This document shows, piece after piece, positions 9,376-19,171 of a stretch of DNA of 29,442 nucleotides (its first letter is position 1; the number at the start of each line of letters is the position of its first letter). The DNA lies in assembly GCA_036940085.1 (NCBI GenBank), contig JALLBK010000620.1:1-29442 (forward strand). Reading direction: 5' to 3'. This DNA is from Discostella pseudostelligera (lineage: Eukaryota; Bacillariophyta; Thalassiosirophyceae; Thalassiosirales; Thalassiosiraceae). The notes below the pieces were generated by a model. That model worked only from the letters and a program-made list of their open reading frames with translations. It searched no databases and was not told where the DNA came from. A program made the translations under genes and the position numbers.

Positions 9376-10080
9376 ATGCCGTCGTCAAACAATAACGATG
9401 CCAATGATGGCGTCATGGACCGCCTAGCCAAGGCATTGTTCGCGTCACCCAGTAGTCCCCTGACAGCATTTGCCGATCGACAACGTGTGGAAAGGCTGGA
9501 GCAATGCCAGCAGCTGCAACGCATCTTGGAGGAATGTCAGTCGGCAGCAAGAAATAATAATGGGGATGAACTACGCGGGCAGTCGTCCGCACCAGATAAT
9601 AATGTTCGCAATTCGAAGAGTGGTGCACGAATTTCTCGGTTCTTTGGATGGGATTCACAGAGCTCCGATCAGAAGAACGATGGGAGCGTACTCGACGACG
9701 CTGCCTCAGCGATTTATAACAACGGCGCGGAGGACGGCGGAGAGATGAAAAAAGTCAAAATAGAAACATTATCCCGACAGCGTTATAGTGAAGGCTGCGC
9801 CATTGAAACTCATGAGTTATGGGCATGCCGCGCCCTTGCCGTGGGATGTGGTAGTCACCTCGCGGAACTCCGACAGTGCTGGGCTGATGCCGAACGAAAC
9901 TTGCTGGTCACAAGCAAAACAAAAGAAGAAGAGATGGGATTCTACAAGGACAAAAGCAAAGATACGTCATGTCGCAGTATGCAATTGAGAATGGCACGTT
10001 GTGTGAACAAGAATTCAGCAGATTTGAATGAGCGTGTAAAGGCAGCTGAGCAGGCAGTAATGATTTTGTGCAGGATGTAG
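9376..10080 (+). CDS. CX9C (CHCH-type) mitochondrial protein with four CX9C motifs
   Basis: A 234-aa intronless protein starting at MPSSNNNDAND; an upstream in-frame ATG (9274) is less likely because it adds an Asp/Arg-rich leader next to a promoter element. Four exact C-x9-C pairs are visible: C44-C54, C141-C151, C158-C168 and C199-C209. The middle two form a complete twin CX9C unit with a six-residue loop (GCAIETHELWACRALAVGC, then GSHLAELRQCW). This is the CHCH fold of proteins oxidised by Mia40 in the mitochondrial intermembrane space. Such proteins serve in cytochrome oxidase assembly, MICOS or respiratory complexes. The outer pairs are separated by about 145 residues and may form a second, split unit. 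I cannot name the orthologue. Only 64 bp separate its stop from the 3' end of the next gene. Confidence 0.8.
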   Translation: MPSSNNNDANDGVMDRLAKALFASPSSPLTAFADRQRVERLEQCQQLQRILEECQSAARNNNGDELRGQSSAPDNNVRNSKSGARISRFFGWDSQSSDQKNDGSVLDDAASAIYNNGAEDGGEMKKVKIETLSRQRYSEGCAIETHELWACRALAVGCGSHLAELRQCWADAERNLLVTSKTKEEEMGFYKDKSKDTSCRSMQLRMARCVNKNSADLNERVKAAEQAVMILCRM

Positions 10081-10144
10081 CCAACTTAAATAAGAATGTT
10101 ATCATGCACGGTGACTGCAACGCATCATTTTACAAGCAAATCAA

Positions 10145-12281
10145 TCATTCCTCCTCGCCATACAATTGATCGCGAATGTGCATATAATCATCGCCTAGCA
10201 ATTCTATAATTTCTGTCCATAGCGGCTTCGCTCGTTTTGCACCCAATCGATCTCGAGAACGGAACAATACCTCCTTGGAAACGGTGGCTAGGTACCATAC
10301 ACCGTCTTTGATTTCTTGCTCCAGCTGAAAATATTATGGTAGCGAAAGAGACCGAGTGAGAGAGTGATATTTGATGATCGGGTTCAGTAAAGTGTTATGG
10401 AGCACTCGTCATACTTACCTGTGAAGGTAGCCATCGTGTCGTCTGGATGAAGAACTTAAAGTCAAACCCAGTGAGAGGTTTCTCTAACCTTTCATCTCTC
10501 ATAGCTTCTTGCGCTTGTACGGGGTTGCCACCCCAGTACAACCCATCCGACTTGGCAAGCGGTACTGAACCATTGACGTAGGGGCAGGCATGTACCATGC
10601 GAATGGCGTTGATCCCACCACCGCCACCAGCTCCCCTGTTACTATTATCTATGGCCACTCCTGGGGAAGATCCCGCCCACCATAGCGGTTGAATCATAAA
10701 TGCCGATAGTGGATGGGGATTGGGAGGGTAGTACCCTCCTTCTCCTCCCTGTTCACCACTGTTACTGTCATCAGCATCGCCATCACCCGTCGCCTGCTGT
10801 TGTAGTGTCGTAGACTGAAACAATGTCGAAGGCAAATCACCCATCAAATTACCAGTCCTTCGATTCATCAGCACCGCACGACATCCCGAGACGGGATCTC
10901 TATCGATTAATAGCACCACCGGGAGTAAGTCCGCTCGCCGGTCGGGTCCAAGGTCTGGTGAGGGGGGGAGGGTGATGCCAAATTTTGCCAGGAGTGCCGG
11001 GCTAATGCCCTCGCTCTTTTTGATTTTGTTGCTATTTTTGTTGCTGGAGGAGGAGGGGAACGGATCATCGAAGAGCCCACCCAGGAATGAGTTGCTCTTC
11101 TTTCTTTCATTGGCATTACTACTATCGGCTCCATCACCATCTTCATCATCAGTGTCGGTCGCCAGATCCGAACAAAACTTAGCAGGATTGGCAATCAAGA
11201 TGATCCCGCCCTCTAGGAGATTGTCGAAATCTATTTCTTCATCTTCCTCGACATTGATTGGTATCGGTCTTGCCCAATTTTCAGCTTCCCACGTGCCCCC
11301 AATGGTCGATTTTGCACTAGATTCACCGCTACCACTCAAGTTGGCCTTTCTGATTCGTGCCTTGGCCTGAGCGAATCCAATGATATCGTCGATACTGGAG
11401 ATGGTACTGCCCTCAAGATCGGGTAGTGCTGATCCACTGTCTTCATCGTCGTCCTCCTCCTCCTCTTCATCATCTTCTTCGTCTTCGTCTTCCTCCTCCT
11501 CCTCCTCCTCCTCCTCCTCCTCCTCCTCTTCATCATCGTCAACTGCAACATCATCTCCTTCTTCCCCTGTCTGCATCTTTGATAAAGCATTCATCCTCTT
11601 GCGCAATTCGTTCATGACTGCATCGTCATTTGCACCAAGATCATCAGCATCATTGTTGGTTGACGACTCCGCTGAAGATTTAGGACTGCTGCTGGTGATT
11701 TTATCTCCTCCCATATTTTCTTTACCATCACTGCTATCATTGTTATTATTGCTCTTGTAAGCGTTAGATCCACCTCCTGCTGGCGCCCCCGATGCCTCTC
11801 CCAGCTCTCCAAAGTCTTCAAAATCATCGTAAAATTGCTCGGACGCAAATAGATGAGTACTTCTGCTAAAGCTGCTCCTACTGTAGCTAATACTCTTACC
11901 ACTGATTCCGTCGTATTGTCGCCGAGATTGAGTGGTGTGACGAAGGAGAGTGAGTGATGTTGCGGGTGGGGGTATGGCAAATAATTGTTGTCGTGGAAGA
12001 CGGTTCAATGATCGATTGCACTGAAAATCGCATGAAAAAAGTGACAGCCCCGATGATGATGATAAAGCTGTTGATGTCACAATTATTCTGGACGTCGTTG
12101 TTGGATGTTTTCGTTTGGTTGATGGGGATGATACCGATGGAATTTTTGTCGTCAAGGAATGCTGGGAGATGAATGCACCGTCACTTCCGGCAATGAAGGC
12201 AAAGCCAACGATGCCTACGATGTATGGGAACATCATTGATGATCGACACGCAATACGCCAATGCAAAAGAGAGGGGTGCAA
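10145..12281 (-). CDS. Plastid-targeted YqgE/AlgH (DUF179) family protein
   Basis: Exon 1 (12281-10419) and exon 2 (10324-10145) join in phase 0 through a GTAAGT...TTCAG intron, giving 680 residues. The C-terminal part is the YqgE/AlgH domain: LLEGGIILIANPAKFC, LLPVVLLIDRD, then CRAVLMNRRTGNLMGDLP. It continues with SDGLYWGGNPVQAQEAM, FKFFIQTTRWLPSQ and, from exon 2, LEQEIKDGVWYLATV. Bacterial members are about 185 aa, so the long N-terminus is extra. It contains a signal peptide from Met16/17 (MMFPYIVGIVGFAFIAGSDG) cut before AFISQ, a diatom plastid site; Met16 (12236) may be the true start. Then come Ser-rich linkers and a huge Glu/Asp run, with further Ser/Gly-rich insertions inside the domain. 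The molecular role of the family is unresolved; plants have plastid homologues. Confidence 0.9.
11441..11540. repeat. (TCC)n/(TCT)n trinucleotide tract encoding Glu/Asp run
   Basis: This imperfect TCC/TCT/TCG/TCA tract, purest at 11491-11528, lies within exon 1 of the YqgE-like gene. Read on the minus strand it encodes more than thirty consecutive acidic residues. It is a likely slippage-prone, length-polymorphic site. On the plus strand the same DNA gives a spurious poly-Ser frame. Confidence 0.9.
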
Positions 12282-12648
12282 GATGAAGAGGGCGAGACAA
12301 AGGATATTATTATGGAGGTGCGATGTGAGTTCAATAGTCCTGCGGCGGCGGCCTATTGTGCTAGATACCCATCGACTTCGTCGCGATCCGCCATCGTCAT
12401 CGGATTTGCGATGGATAGATTGAGTTGGCGAAACTTGGCGATAGATTATATTTCGCTCGACGGTCAGACGTGCGCCTCAAGCTCGTGCCTCAACCATCAC
12501 TACCGAAGATCCGTGCCGAATATTATTATTAGGTGACCATGACGGTACTTTTGATGGAGCCGCTAGCCTCTCTCATTCCACCGCAACGTCAACGCCAAGG
12601 CTAAGTACCAACACATCACCCTCAATCATATCGGTCGCGATAATCCAA
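12282..12648. promoter_or_regulatory. Divergent interval upstream of cysteine synthase
   Basis: This interval lies between the YqgE-like and cysteine synthase genes. I see no strong TTTGGCGGGAA or CACGTG element. The nearest thing is TTGGCGAAA at 12425-12433, a weak E2F-like core. No recognisable coding sequence or RNA gene is seen; short open frames look random. Confidence 0.3.
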
Positions 12649-14318
12649 ATGAAATTTTCCAAATTGAATCTCGTGACCATGTTCGGTGCATTGGCATGCT
12701 GTAGTTTTAGTACCGGTCGACGCAAGTTGCTCGCTTCGGCCTTCTCACTCAGTGGTGGAAATGCTGTTGCCACCTCCAAGCTCGGCCGCAGCCCCGCTCC
12801 CTCCGCAGCCATCACCACTGCCCCCTCCCGACTATACGCCAAAGCACGTGGCGAAGGGTACGGTCCACCCCTCAACAACATCAGCGAGGCCGTTGGGAAT
12901 ACCCCCCTGGTGAAAATATCCAATCGAATCTGCCCTGAGGGACGGACCATCTATGCCAAATGCGAGTATTTCAATCCCCTGTCGAGCGTGAAGGATCGAC
13001 TAGCATTGGCGATTATTGAGGCTGCCGAAAAGAATGGAACATTGAAGCCCGGTCAGACGGTGGTGGAAGCAACTTCAGGCAATACCGGTATTGGTAAGTT
13101 ATTGGTGCATGATAATGATCTGTTGTTCCCAAGCTGTTTGTTTACTCAAACGATCGACTCATTTTCTTATTCGTCTGCTTCTTCAAAATAAAATCATGTC
13201 CAGCCATTGCCATGATGTGCGCTCAACGTGGCTATCCCTGCGTGATCACCATGGCCGAACCATTCAGCGTCGAACGTCGGAAATTGATGCGCATGCTTGG
13301 TGCCAAGGTGATTGTGACACCCAAGGCAGGAAAGGGCACGGGTATGGTTGCCAAAGCCGCGGAACTTGCCGAGAAGCATGGTTGGTTTTTGTGTCATCAA
13401 TTCGAGACGGATGCCAATTGGAAATTTCACTATGATACTACGGTGAGTGAGCTGGGTAGAGTCGAGAGTTATGTGATGGCATCAATTGGGTGCTAAAAAC
13501 CACACCCAACATTCTCTGAACTCTCGTACTCGAAAATTTCTCTAGGGACCTGAAATCTGTAATGATATGAAGGGCTTGAAGCTCGATTATTGGGTCACCG
13601 GATATGGTGAGTAGATTGCAGAGATCGTTTTATCCACTCATTAATTCCATCAACTAATTCAGTGACCTAATCTCCTCTCTCTTGATAGGAACCGGAGGAA
13701 CCTTCTACGGTGCTGGCAAGTACATCAAAGAGAATAGCCCAGGCACAAAAATTATCCTTGCGGAACCAGGCGCTGCCAACCTCGTTGGGTCGGGAATTCG
13801 AACGGAACGTAATCCAGATGGCAGCCCCGCGAGTAGCCACCCGGCCTTTGCTGCACATCCAATTCAAGGCTGGTAAGTTCCTCATGAGCATGTGATTATT
13901 TGATCTACCGTGGCGTCGTACATACTCTTCTCACAATGAACATCGTGTTCGCAAATATGTTGGCGATGTGACAATTGATAGGACGCCGGATTTCATTCCA
14001 TTGGTGCTTGAGAAAGGTCTTGGTCTTCAGGATGAAATGGTCGAGATTCCCGATGGTGCCGGAGTGGCCATGTCTCAATCCCTTGCTCGGAACGAAGGCA
14101 TCCTCACTGGAATCTCGGGTGGTGCCACCATGTGGGCAGCAGTGGAGACTGCAAAGAAAGCGCCGGAGGGTTCGGTATTGGTGGCTATGCTTCCCGATAC
14201 TGGAGAGCGTTATCTGAGCACACCACTCTTTGCAAGTATTGCGGCAGATATGAATGAGGAGGAGCTTGAAATTGCAAGATCTACCCCGAGTTTCATCTTG
14301 GAGCCCGTTGCTTCCTAA
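12649..14318 (+). CDS. Cysteine synthase (O-acetylserine thiol-lyase), five exons
   Basis: Exons 12649-13093, 13204-13442, 13546-13606, 13689-13872 and 13982-14318 join to 421 residues; every intron is GT...AG and the phases agree. The enzyme makes cysteine from O-acetylserine and sulfide with PLP. Visible hallmarks are [17 protein letters not shown] with the PLP lysine near residue 114, TSGNTGIA, the sugar-phosphate-type glycine loop GTGGT and the late [22 protein letters not shown] precedes a C-terminal extension of about 30 residues ([17 protein letters not shown]...). The N-terminus has a hydrophobic signal-like segment (about 7-19) and a literal ASAF at about 29-32, then a Ser/Ala-rich transit region, so plastid import is likely. 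I cannot tell from motifs alone whether it is the OAS-TL or another beta-substituting member, but OAS-TL is the best reading. Confidence 0.92.
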
Positions 14319-14756
14319 GAGTGTCCATGACTATTAATTTCTACTTATTTGAGCACAATATTGCAATAATGAAAGATTCGGCGATGAACACTGTGGCCAT
14401 CGAACAATATTGTATCTCTGAGAGTGGAAAGAGTTGTGAATCGGCGATCACCTTGATAATTATCTGTGATCATTGCATATTATAAGACGAAAGTGTAACT
14501 CTAAGAGTTACTCCTAGACAGTCACGCAACATATTTCGGAAAGACGATTACTTATTTGTTTGCTTTTATTGCCGTACGAATCATGCAAGATAAATCCGCA
14601 AGCCGAGACATCAAATCAATGCAAATATCTTCATTTCAAGCTTCATACAATTCAGTTGGAACGAAATTTGGTATTGCGTATGTAAACAACGAAAGCCAAT
14701 CAGTGTCCTACATACAAGTAGTCGAAGTGACACCACCCACCAAACAAGTTGGCTGG
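14319..14756. other. Convergent intergenic gap, nothing recognised
   Basis: This gap lies between the 3' ends of the cysteine synthase and J-like genes. It is AT-rich and holds presumed 3' untranslated sequence. A 98-codon open frame starting at 14556 runs into the opposite gene and has no recognisable features. I see no RNA gene, repeat or promoter motif. Confidence 0.5.
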
Positions 14757-15611
14757 CTACAGACTAGATGCATCCGAGAGCTGTTCCCACGTGTACTCTG
14801 TGTGCTCTGTGCACTCTGTCACGTCGTCGTTATTATGAGGAAGAAGCCCTAGAATCCCAAACGGACCACCTGCTCCGCTACCAGAATCATAGTCCATACA
14901 CTGAACAAGTACCGAGCAAGGCGAGAATGGAACCATTGATTGTTGCTCTCTCTCCAATTCATCATATCCATCATTCATCTTGCCGATCGGCGTTATAATT
15001 TGCCTATTATTGTTCTGTACATCCCGGGATTCTTTTCCATACATACATTCATTTGATCGTAAATGTTCATTGGGATGGGAGTCCCAAATAATCTTCTCTT
15101 CGACAAATTGATCCCATCGAACCATGCTCCGTGTATTGAGCGATGATTTTACCGGCAAATCGCCATACTTGTCATAATGAGAACGTAACTCCGGTGTGGA
15201 CAATACTTCATAGGCAAGGCTAACTGCCTGGAACTTTTTCCGTACGTCGTCGGGGACATTGTAATAGTTTTGCAGATCGAGTCCTCGGTCGGACATGTTG
15301 ACGCCACCATTGACTAATGCTGCTTTTCCCTGAGTTAGGTATGCCTTTCGTAACTCGGAGGCCTCCGCAGATGGATGGATGTTTAGTACTTGATACAAGC
15401 TTAAATTTTGTCCATATGCGTCATAGATGATCCCGAGACCTGTTTTCGGCTTGGATTTGGGCGATGATACATCAAACTTGCCCTTTCGTAATGCCGACGG
15501 CGGGGTCGACGACGGTGAAGAACAACTGAAACTACTTTGCGTGCCCATCGCAACCCTCTTGTTCCCAGCCATTGTTGATTTGATAGACGGCTTGCTGTAA
15601 CGATCCGGCAT
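14757..15611 (-). CDS. J-like domain protein lacking the HPD motif
   Basis: A 284-aa intronless protein. Residues about 70-150 follow the J-domain plan: NLSLYQVLNIHPSAEASELRKAY (helices I-II), then a long loop, then VRKKFQAVSLAYEVLSTPEL (helix III) and RSHYDKYG at the end. The His-Pro-Asp tripeptide that stimulates Hsp70 ATPase is absent; helix II runs into LTQGKAALVNGG and a loop of about 25 residues instead. It is therefore a J-like protein and is unlikely to be a full Hsp70 co-chaperone. The N-terminus is Ser/Pro/Lys-rich with no clear targeting signal. The C-terminus is acidic and ends with a Thr/Glu-rich stretch. A second in-frame Met (residue 14, MAGNKRV) is an alternative start. Function unknown. 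Confidence 0.8.
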   Translation of the reverse strand: MPDRYSKPSIKSTMAGNKRVAMGTQSSFSCSSPSSTPPSALRKGKFDVSSPKSKPKTGLGIIYDAYGQNLSLYQVLNIHPSAEASELRKAYLTQGKAALVNGGVNMSDRGLDLQNYYNVPDDVRKKFQAVSLAYEVLSTPELRSHYDKYGDLPVKSSLNTRSMVRWDQFVEEKIIWDSHPNEHLRSNECMYGKESRDVQNNNRQIITPIGKMNDGYDELEREQQSMVPFSPCSVLVQCMDYDSGSGAGGPFGILGLLPHNNDDVTECTEHTEYTWEQLSDASSL

Positions 15612-16327
15612 CTAATTTAATACACTCCAATTGCTCTCTTCGAACACTATGCTATCTACTCCTAATTCTATGAATTCATATCGGCAATGATCAATGATCA
15701 TGGTGATGCGCTCCATCGAAACAGTGTTCGTCATGGTCTCACCTCAAAATTTGATTGTACTGATTCCTACATACGTAGCTAGAATTTGAACTTCAAATTT
15801 CTTTTCGAAGCCACACAAGATGAGAAGACTCTCCCATTTTTGTCTCGATGGAGAGAGTGCACAACACGTGGAATCTATCCGTTGGAGGTGAGATTCCACG
15901 TGTAAGACATTCAGCTGGTCTTGGACGCAGGCCAGGCGGCTGGGCTTGGCATTGCTTGTGCGGCTGCTGCGCGATCCATGCAGCGTTGGATGGATGAGGA
16001 TGCAGGCGGCACGCGGCACCATGCTGCATGCAGCAGAAATCAAGAGAGGTCGACGCGAAAATGAAATCCACCATGTCAGAGTAGGCCATTTGCAGCCGCT
16101 GCTCATTGCATTGCATCGCCTTCGGGTTCATAAATAATAGAGTCATTGGTTGGGGCTGAATCACCAGCAATCATCCCTACCACCACTCTCCCGATTTCAT
16201 TTCATTGGGTGGAATTGATACTTGAACTGTAAAAATCGCATCGACGAGGACGACGACGAGACAACGGGGCGGGAGCAATTCCCTCCATTTCAATTGACCA
16301 AGTTCTATCGTGCATTGCTCAACCACC
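15612..16327. promoter_or_regulatory. Long divergent promoter interval with inverted G-box pair
   Basis: This 716-bp interval lies between the J-like and KH-domain genes. Its striking element is an exact inverted repeat: ACACGTGGAATCT (15864-15876) and AGATTCCACGTGT (15891-15903), with a 14-bp spacer. Each arm contains CACGTG, itself a palindrome and the core bound by bHLH and bZIP factors. The short open frames on both strands here look random and contain no recognisable domain. Confidence 0.5.
15864..15903. repeat. Perfect 13-bp inverted repeat with CACGTG in each arm
   Basis: The arms ACACGTGGAATCT and AGATTCCACGTGT are exact reverse complements across a 14-base spacer. The element could be a paired protein-binding site or form a hairpin. 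It lies about 425 bp before the KH gene start and about 250 bp before the J-like gene start. Confidence 0.85.
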
Positions 16328-18619
16328 ATGTCCACCAATACCGCCACCACCGACAACCCCACGGTGCAGGTCGCCCTCGGGGTGGCCGTCGTTATCATCA
16401 TTCTCATTGCATTCTTCTCCAAAAGCGGCGAGGAGACCTCATCGAAAAAGAAGGGGGCAAGCGCGGGGGGTAAGGCTCCATCATCTGCGTCATCGACTAC
16501 GGCCGCTGCCAAAAAGTCTAAGAAGAAGAAGTCGACTTCGACGACGGCTCAGCCGCCAGCAGCCAACAAGACAAAGGCTCCGCAATCCGTGGAGAAAAAG
16601 GTTGTCTTCCAAGAGCCTGCCGCTCCCGTCGTCATCGTCGAAAAGTCACCAGAGCCCGAGCTCGAGGCTGAATCGAAATCTGCCTCCAAAAAGAAAAAGA
16701 AGACCAAGAAAAAGGGCACCAATGGCGCCGCCACACCTGTCACTGAAGCTTCTGGCGAATCCAAAAATGCCACATTCGCATCCACCACTACGAAAACTGG
16801 CGACGATTCTGATGATGACGATATTGAACTTTGGCGTATCCAATCGTCCACGAAAAATAAGGGTGCAGGCAATGACTTCGCGAAGCGTGCGGCCGCCAAT
16901 AAGGAACGGGATCGTGTTCGGGCACTAAAGCGGCAGGAGGAGAAGGCTAAGGCGGAAGCCAAGACCAAGGCGGATGCTGAAGCGGCAATGTTCGCTGAGG
17001 AGAAGGCTCGCAAGGAGAAGGAAGAGGCTGAGAAGTTGGCTGCTGAATTGGAGAAGAAGATGCAGGCAGAGGCTGCTTCGGCCAAGTCGAAAAAGAATGG
17101 TGCATCGATCAATGGTGGAGCTACTGGTGCTACCCCCGCTGCTACTACTGCTGAGGCCACTTCCGACGCTGAGAAGAAGAAACGTAAGCGTAAGAAGAAG
17201 AAAGATAATGGGGCAGCATCATCATCCACTGTGGCATCTTCGCGTCCTACCCTCGTCAAACCCGCACCTACTACCGTCGAACATTGGGAGGTTGTACCAA
17301 AGGTGGAGGAATGGCAGGAGGTTGGAACGAAGAAGTCCAAACTTAAGGCCTCAAAGCTTGATTCTCCCAATACTGTCACTGCTCCATCGGGTGGAAGTGG
17401 TGCTGGTAGTGAAGGGGGAAACGGCGCCACCACGGATGCTGCCTTCTTTTCCGATGAGCCCGTGGCTGAAGAAGCTGGTGACATTTCCGCCACTCTCCCC
17501 GCAGGTGATGATCCCCTGATTTTCATTGGTAAGGGTGGAGCTACCATCCAAAACCTCCAAAATTCCACCGGGGCCAAGTTCCACCTGAATCGTTCCACGA
17601 ACATCCTTACCATATCGGGAACTGAGGAGGCTGTCCAGTTAGGCCTTGCTCAGGCTCAATCGATCCTTGATGCAGTCGCCGAACGCAAGGCCAATGAGAC
17701 CACGGAGAGCGTTACTTGGGGTTCCGATGCAATTAAGGCCGTAATTGGACGGGGTGGTGTGAATATCCGTGCCGTGGAGGAGGTTACCGGTGTGCGCATC
17801 GACGCGGACGTCGAGGCGGGAACGCTTGCCATTGTCGGTCCAGCCAATGACGTTGCCACGGCATTGACCATGTGCCACAATGCCGCATTTGGCGAGGTCC
17901 AGGATATTCTCGAATTGGGATCGCGCAACGCTGTCAATCTCGTCTATGGACCCAACTTCTCAACTATCCGATCGTTGCAGGATTCTACCGGGTGCAAGTT
18001 GGACATTACCCGTGGAAGCACAGTACTCAAATTGGCCGGGTCGAGTGAGGCAGTTGCCGAGGCCACTGCTCGCATCCGTGCTTTGCTAGAGGCAAATCGT
18101 GGATTTGAAATGATTATTGAGAATTCAAAGGTTGGGGCCGTGTATGGTAAGAGTGGTGAGACATTGCGTTCCATCCAAGAGAGGACGGGAACGTTGGTGG
18201 ATGTTTCGCGCGGACCTACCCATGCCACGGTAAGTGTCATGGGTACCGTTGAAGCAAGTGCACGTGCACGTAACATGCTTCAACGTGCTATTGATGGTGA
18301 GGTGGAACTCCAACCGGGCGAGGTGGCCGAGGAGATTGAGTTGGGATCGGCCACGGCCGCTGTTATTGGACGAGGAGGATCGAACATTGCTGAGTTGGAA
18401 AAGCGTCATGGAGTGAAGATCAATGTCCGATCGGAGTTTCAAAAGGCACGCGTTGTTGGCAAGCTCGATAAGGTCCAAGCTGCTGTGAAGGATATTACCG
18501 CCATTGCAAAACCGATTCTGGATGCCGAGAAGGCTCAGAAGAAGGCGGATGAGGCACTTCAGACTGGCGAGTCAGCTTGGCAGGTTGTTGGTGAAGCCGA
18601 TGATGCCGATGGGTGGTAA
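16328..18619 (+). CDS. Membrane-anchored multi-KH RNA-binding protein
   Basis: A 763-aa intronless protein. The start at 16328 has a strong ACCACCATG context; an in-frame ATG at 16310 is weaker. Residues about 13-31 form one membrane span (VQVALGVAVVIIILIAFF), followed by a Lys/Ser/Ala-rich region. An Ala/Glu/Lys-rich coiled coil (about 195-250) comes next, then five KH-type repeats from about 390 to 735. Their GXXG loops are GKGG (~401), GRGG (~473), GPNF (~541, second Gly lost), GKSG (~606) and GRGG (~680). The repeated layout resembles vigilin/Scp160, which bind mRNA and ribosomes. Here a membrane anchor is fused in, suggesting RNA or ribosome tethering at the ER or nuclear envelope (inferred). 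The C-terminus is acidic with Trp (SAWQVVGEADDADGW). Confidence 0.88.
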   Translation: MSTNTATTDNPTVQVALGVAVVIIILIAFFSKSGEETSSKKKGASAGGKAPSSASSTTAAAKKSKKKKSTSTTAQPPAANKTKAPQSVEKKVVFQEPAAPVVIVEKSPEPELEAESKSASKKKKKTKKKGTNGAATPVTEASGESKNATFASTTTKTGDDSDDDDIELWRIQSSTKNKGAGNDFAKRAAANKERDRVRALKRQEEKAKAEAKTKADAEAAMFAEEKARKEKEEAEKLAAELEKKMQAEAASAKSKKNGASINGGATGATPAATTAEATSDAEKKKRKRKKKKDNGAASSSTVASSRPTLVKPAPTTVEHWEVVPKVEEWQEVGTKKSKLKASKLDSPNTVTAPSGGSGAGSEGGNGATTDAAFFSDEPVAEEAGDISATLPAGDDPLIFIGKGGATIQNLQNSTGAKFHLNRSTNILTISGTEEAVQLGLAQAQSILDAVAERKANETTESVTWGSDAIKAVIGRGGVNIRAVEEVTGVRIDADVEAGTLAIVGPANDVATALTMCHNAAFGEVQDILELGSRNAVNLVYGPNFSTIRSLQDSTGCKLDITRGSTVLKLAGSSEAVAEATARIRALLEANRGFEMIIENSKVGAVYGKSGETLRSIQERTGTLVDVSRGPTHATVSVMGTVEASARARNMLQRAIDGEVELQPGEVAEEIELGSATAAVIGRGGSNIAELEKRHGVKINVRSEFQKARVVGKLDKVQAAVKDITAIAKPILDAEKAQKKADEALQTGESAWQVVGEADDADGW

Positions 18620-19171
18620 TCATATCATATATGTGTGTACTGCAACGTATCAGGAGGGGGGGGGTCGAGTGGGCATATGGGACACTGAATTGAGGCAACT
18701 GTAAGAAAAAATAAATGCTGTCAAAGGATTGGAGAGAAGAATTCCAAGCAGAAATAGTATGAATCACCTGCATTGTTGGAGGAGAACTAGTTTGGTCGTT
18801 TTCTAAAGATATCACCAACGTGAAATCGCGTACAGTATTATAATGAAACATCATGATCCCAGCAATTCTTCGTAGCCGATGTGATCGCAGCATGTGATGT
18901 GAATACTGATGTTCGCTTTCTATTCACCTATGCACTCTTTGAATCCGTCAAGTAGGTTGCTTGGGTGTGCCCCCACGTGTTGTTCCTCCCTAGGAACGAT
19001 GTCCATCAACGACGACAGCCCTTGTTTCCCTCCTCGTATTTAAAGCGTCCCTCATCCATCGTTGCATGGAATAAGGCCAATGGATCTGTATCGAAGGTAG
19101 ATATACTAATTGAAACAGCTAATTTACATTTCGGTACCTATGCATTCATGAAAATCATTGCCAACAATATC
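18620..19171. other. Convergent intergenic gap, nothing recognised
   Basis: The gap lies between the 3' ends of the KH and RING genes. It contains a run of nine G at about 18656-18664 and one isolated CCACGTG at about 18973. No gene, RNA or structured repeat is recognised; 3' untranslated regions probably fill much of it. Confidence 0.45.

Noticed and set aside
11380..11760. A plus-strand frame with a long poly-Ser run
   Set aside because: It is the complement of the Glu/Asp tract of the YqgE-like gene, whose protein motifs and intron phase support the minus strand.
15744..16170. Overlapping 120- and 125-codon frames on the minus strand between the J-like and KH genes
   Set aside because: They overlap in different frames, are Cys/His/Arg-rich without recognisable motifs, and cover the inverted G-box repeat; promoter DNA is the simpler reading.
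16549..17613. A 354-codon open frame on the minus strand inside the KH gene
   Set aside because: It is antisense to a well-supported gene, has Ser/Ala/Phe-rich composition expected from reading Lys/Glu/Ala codons backwards, and shows no domain or start context.
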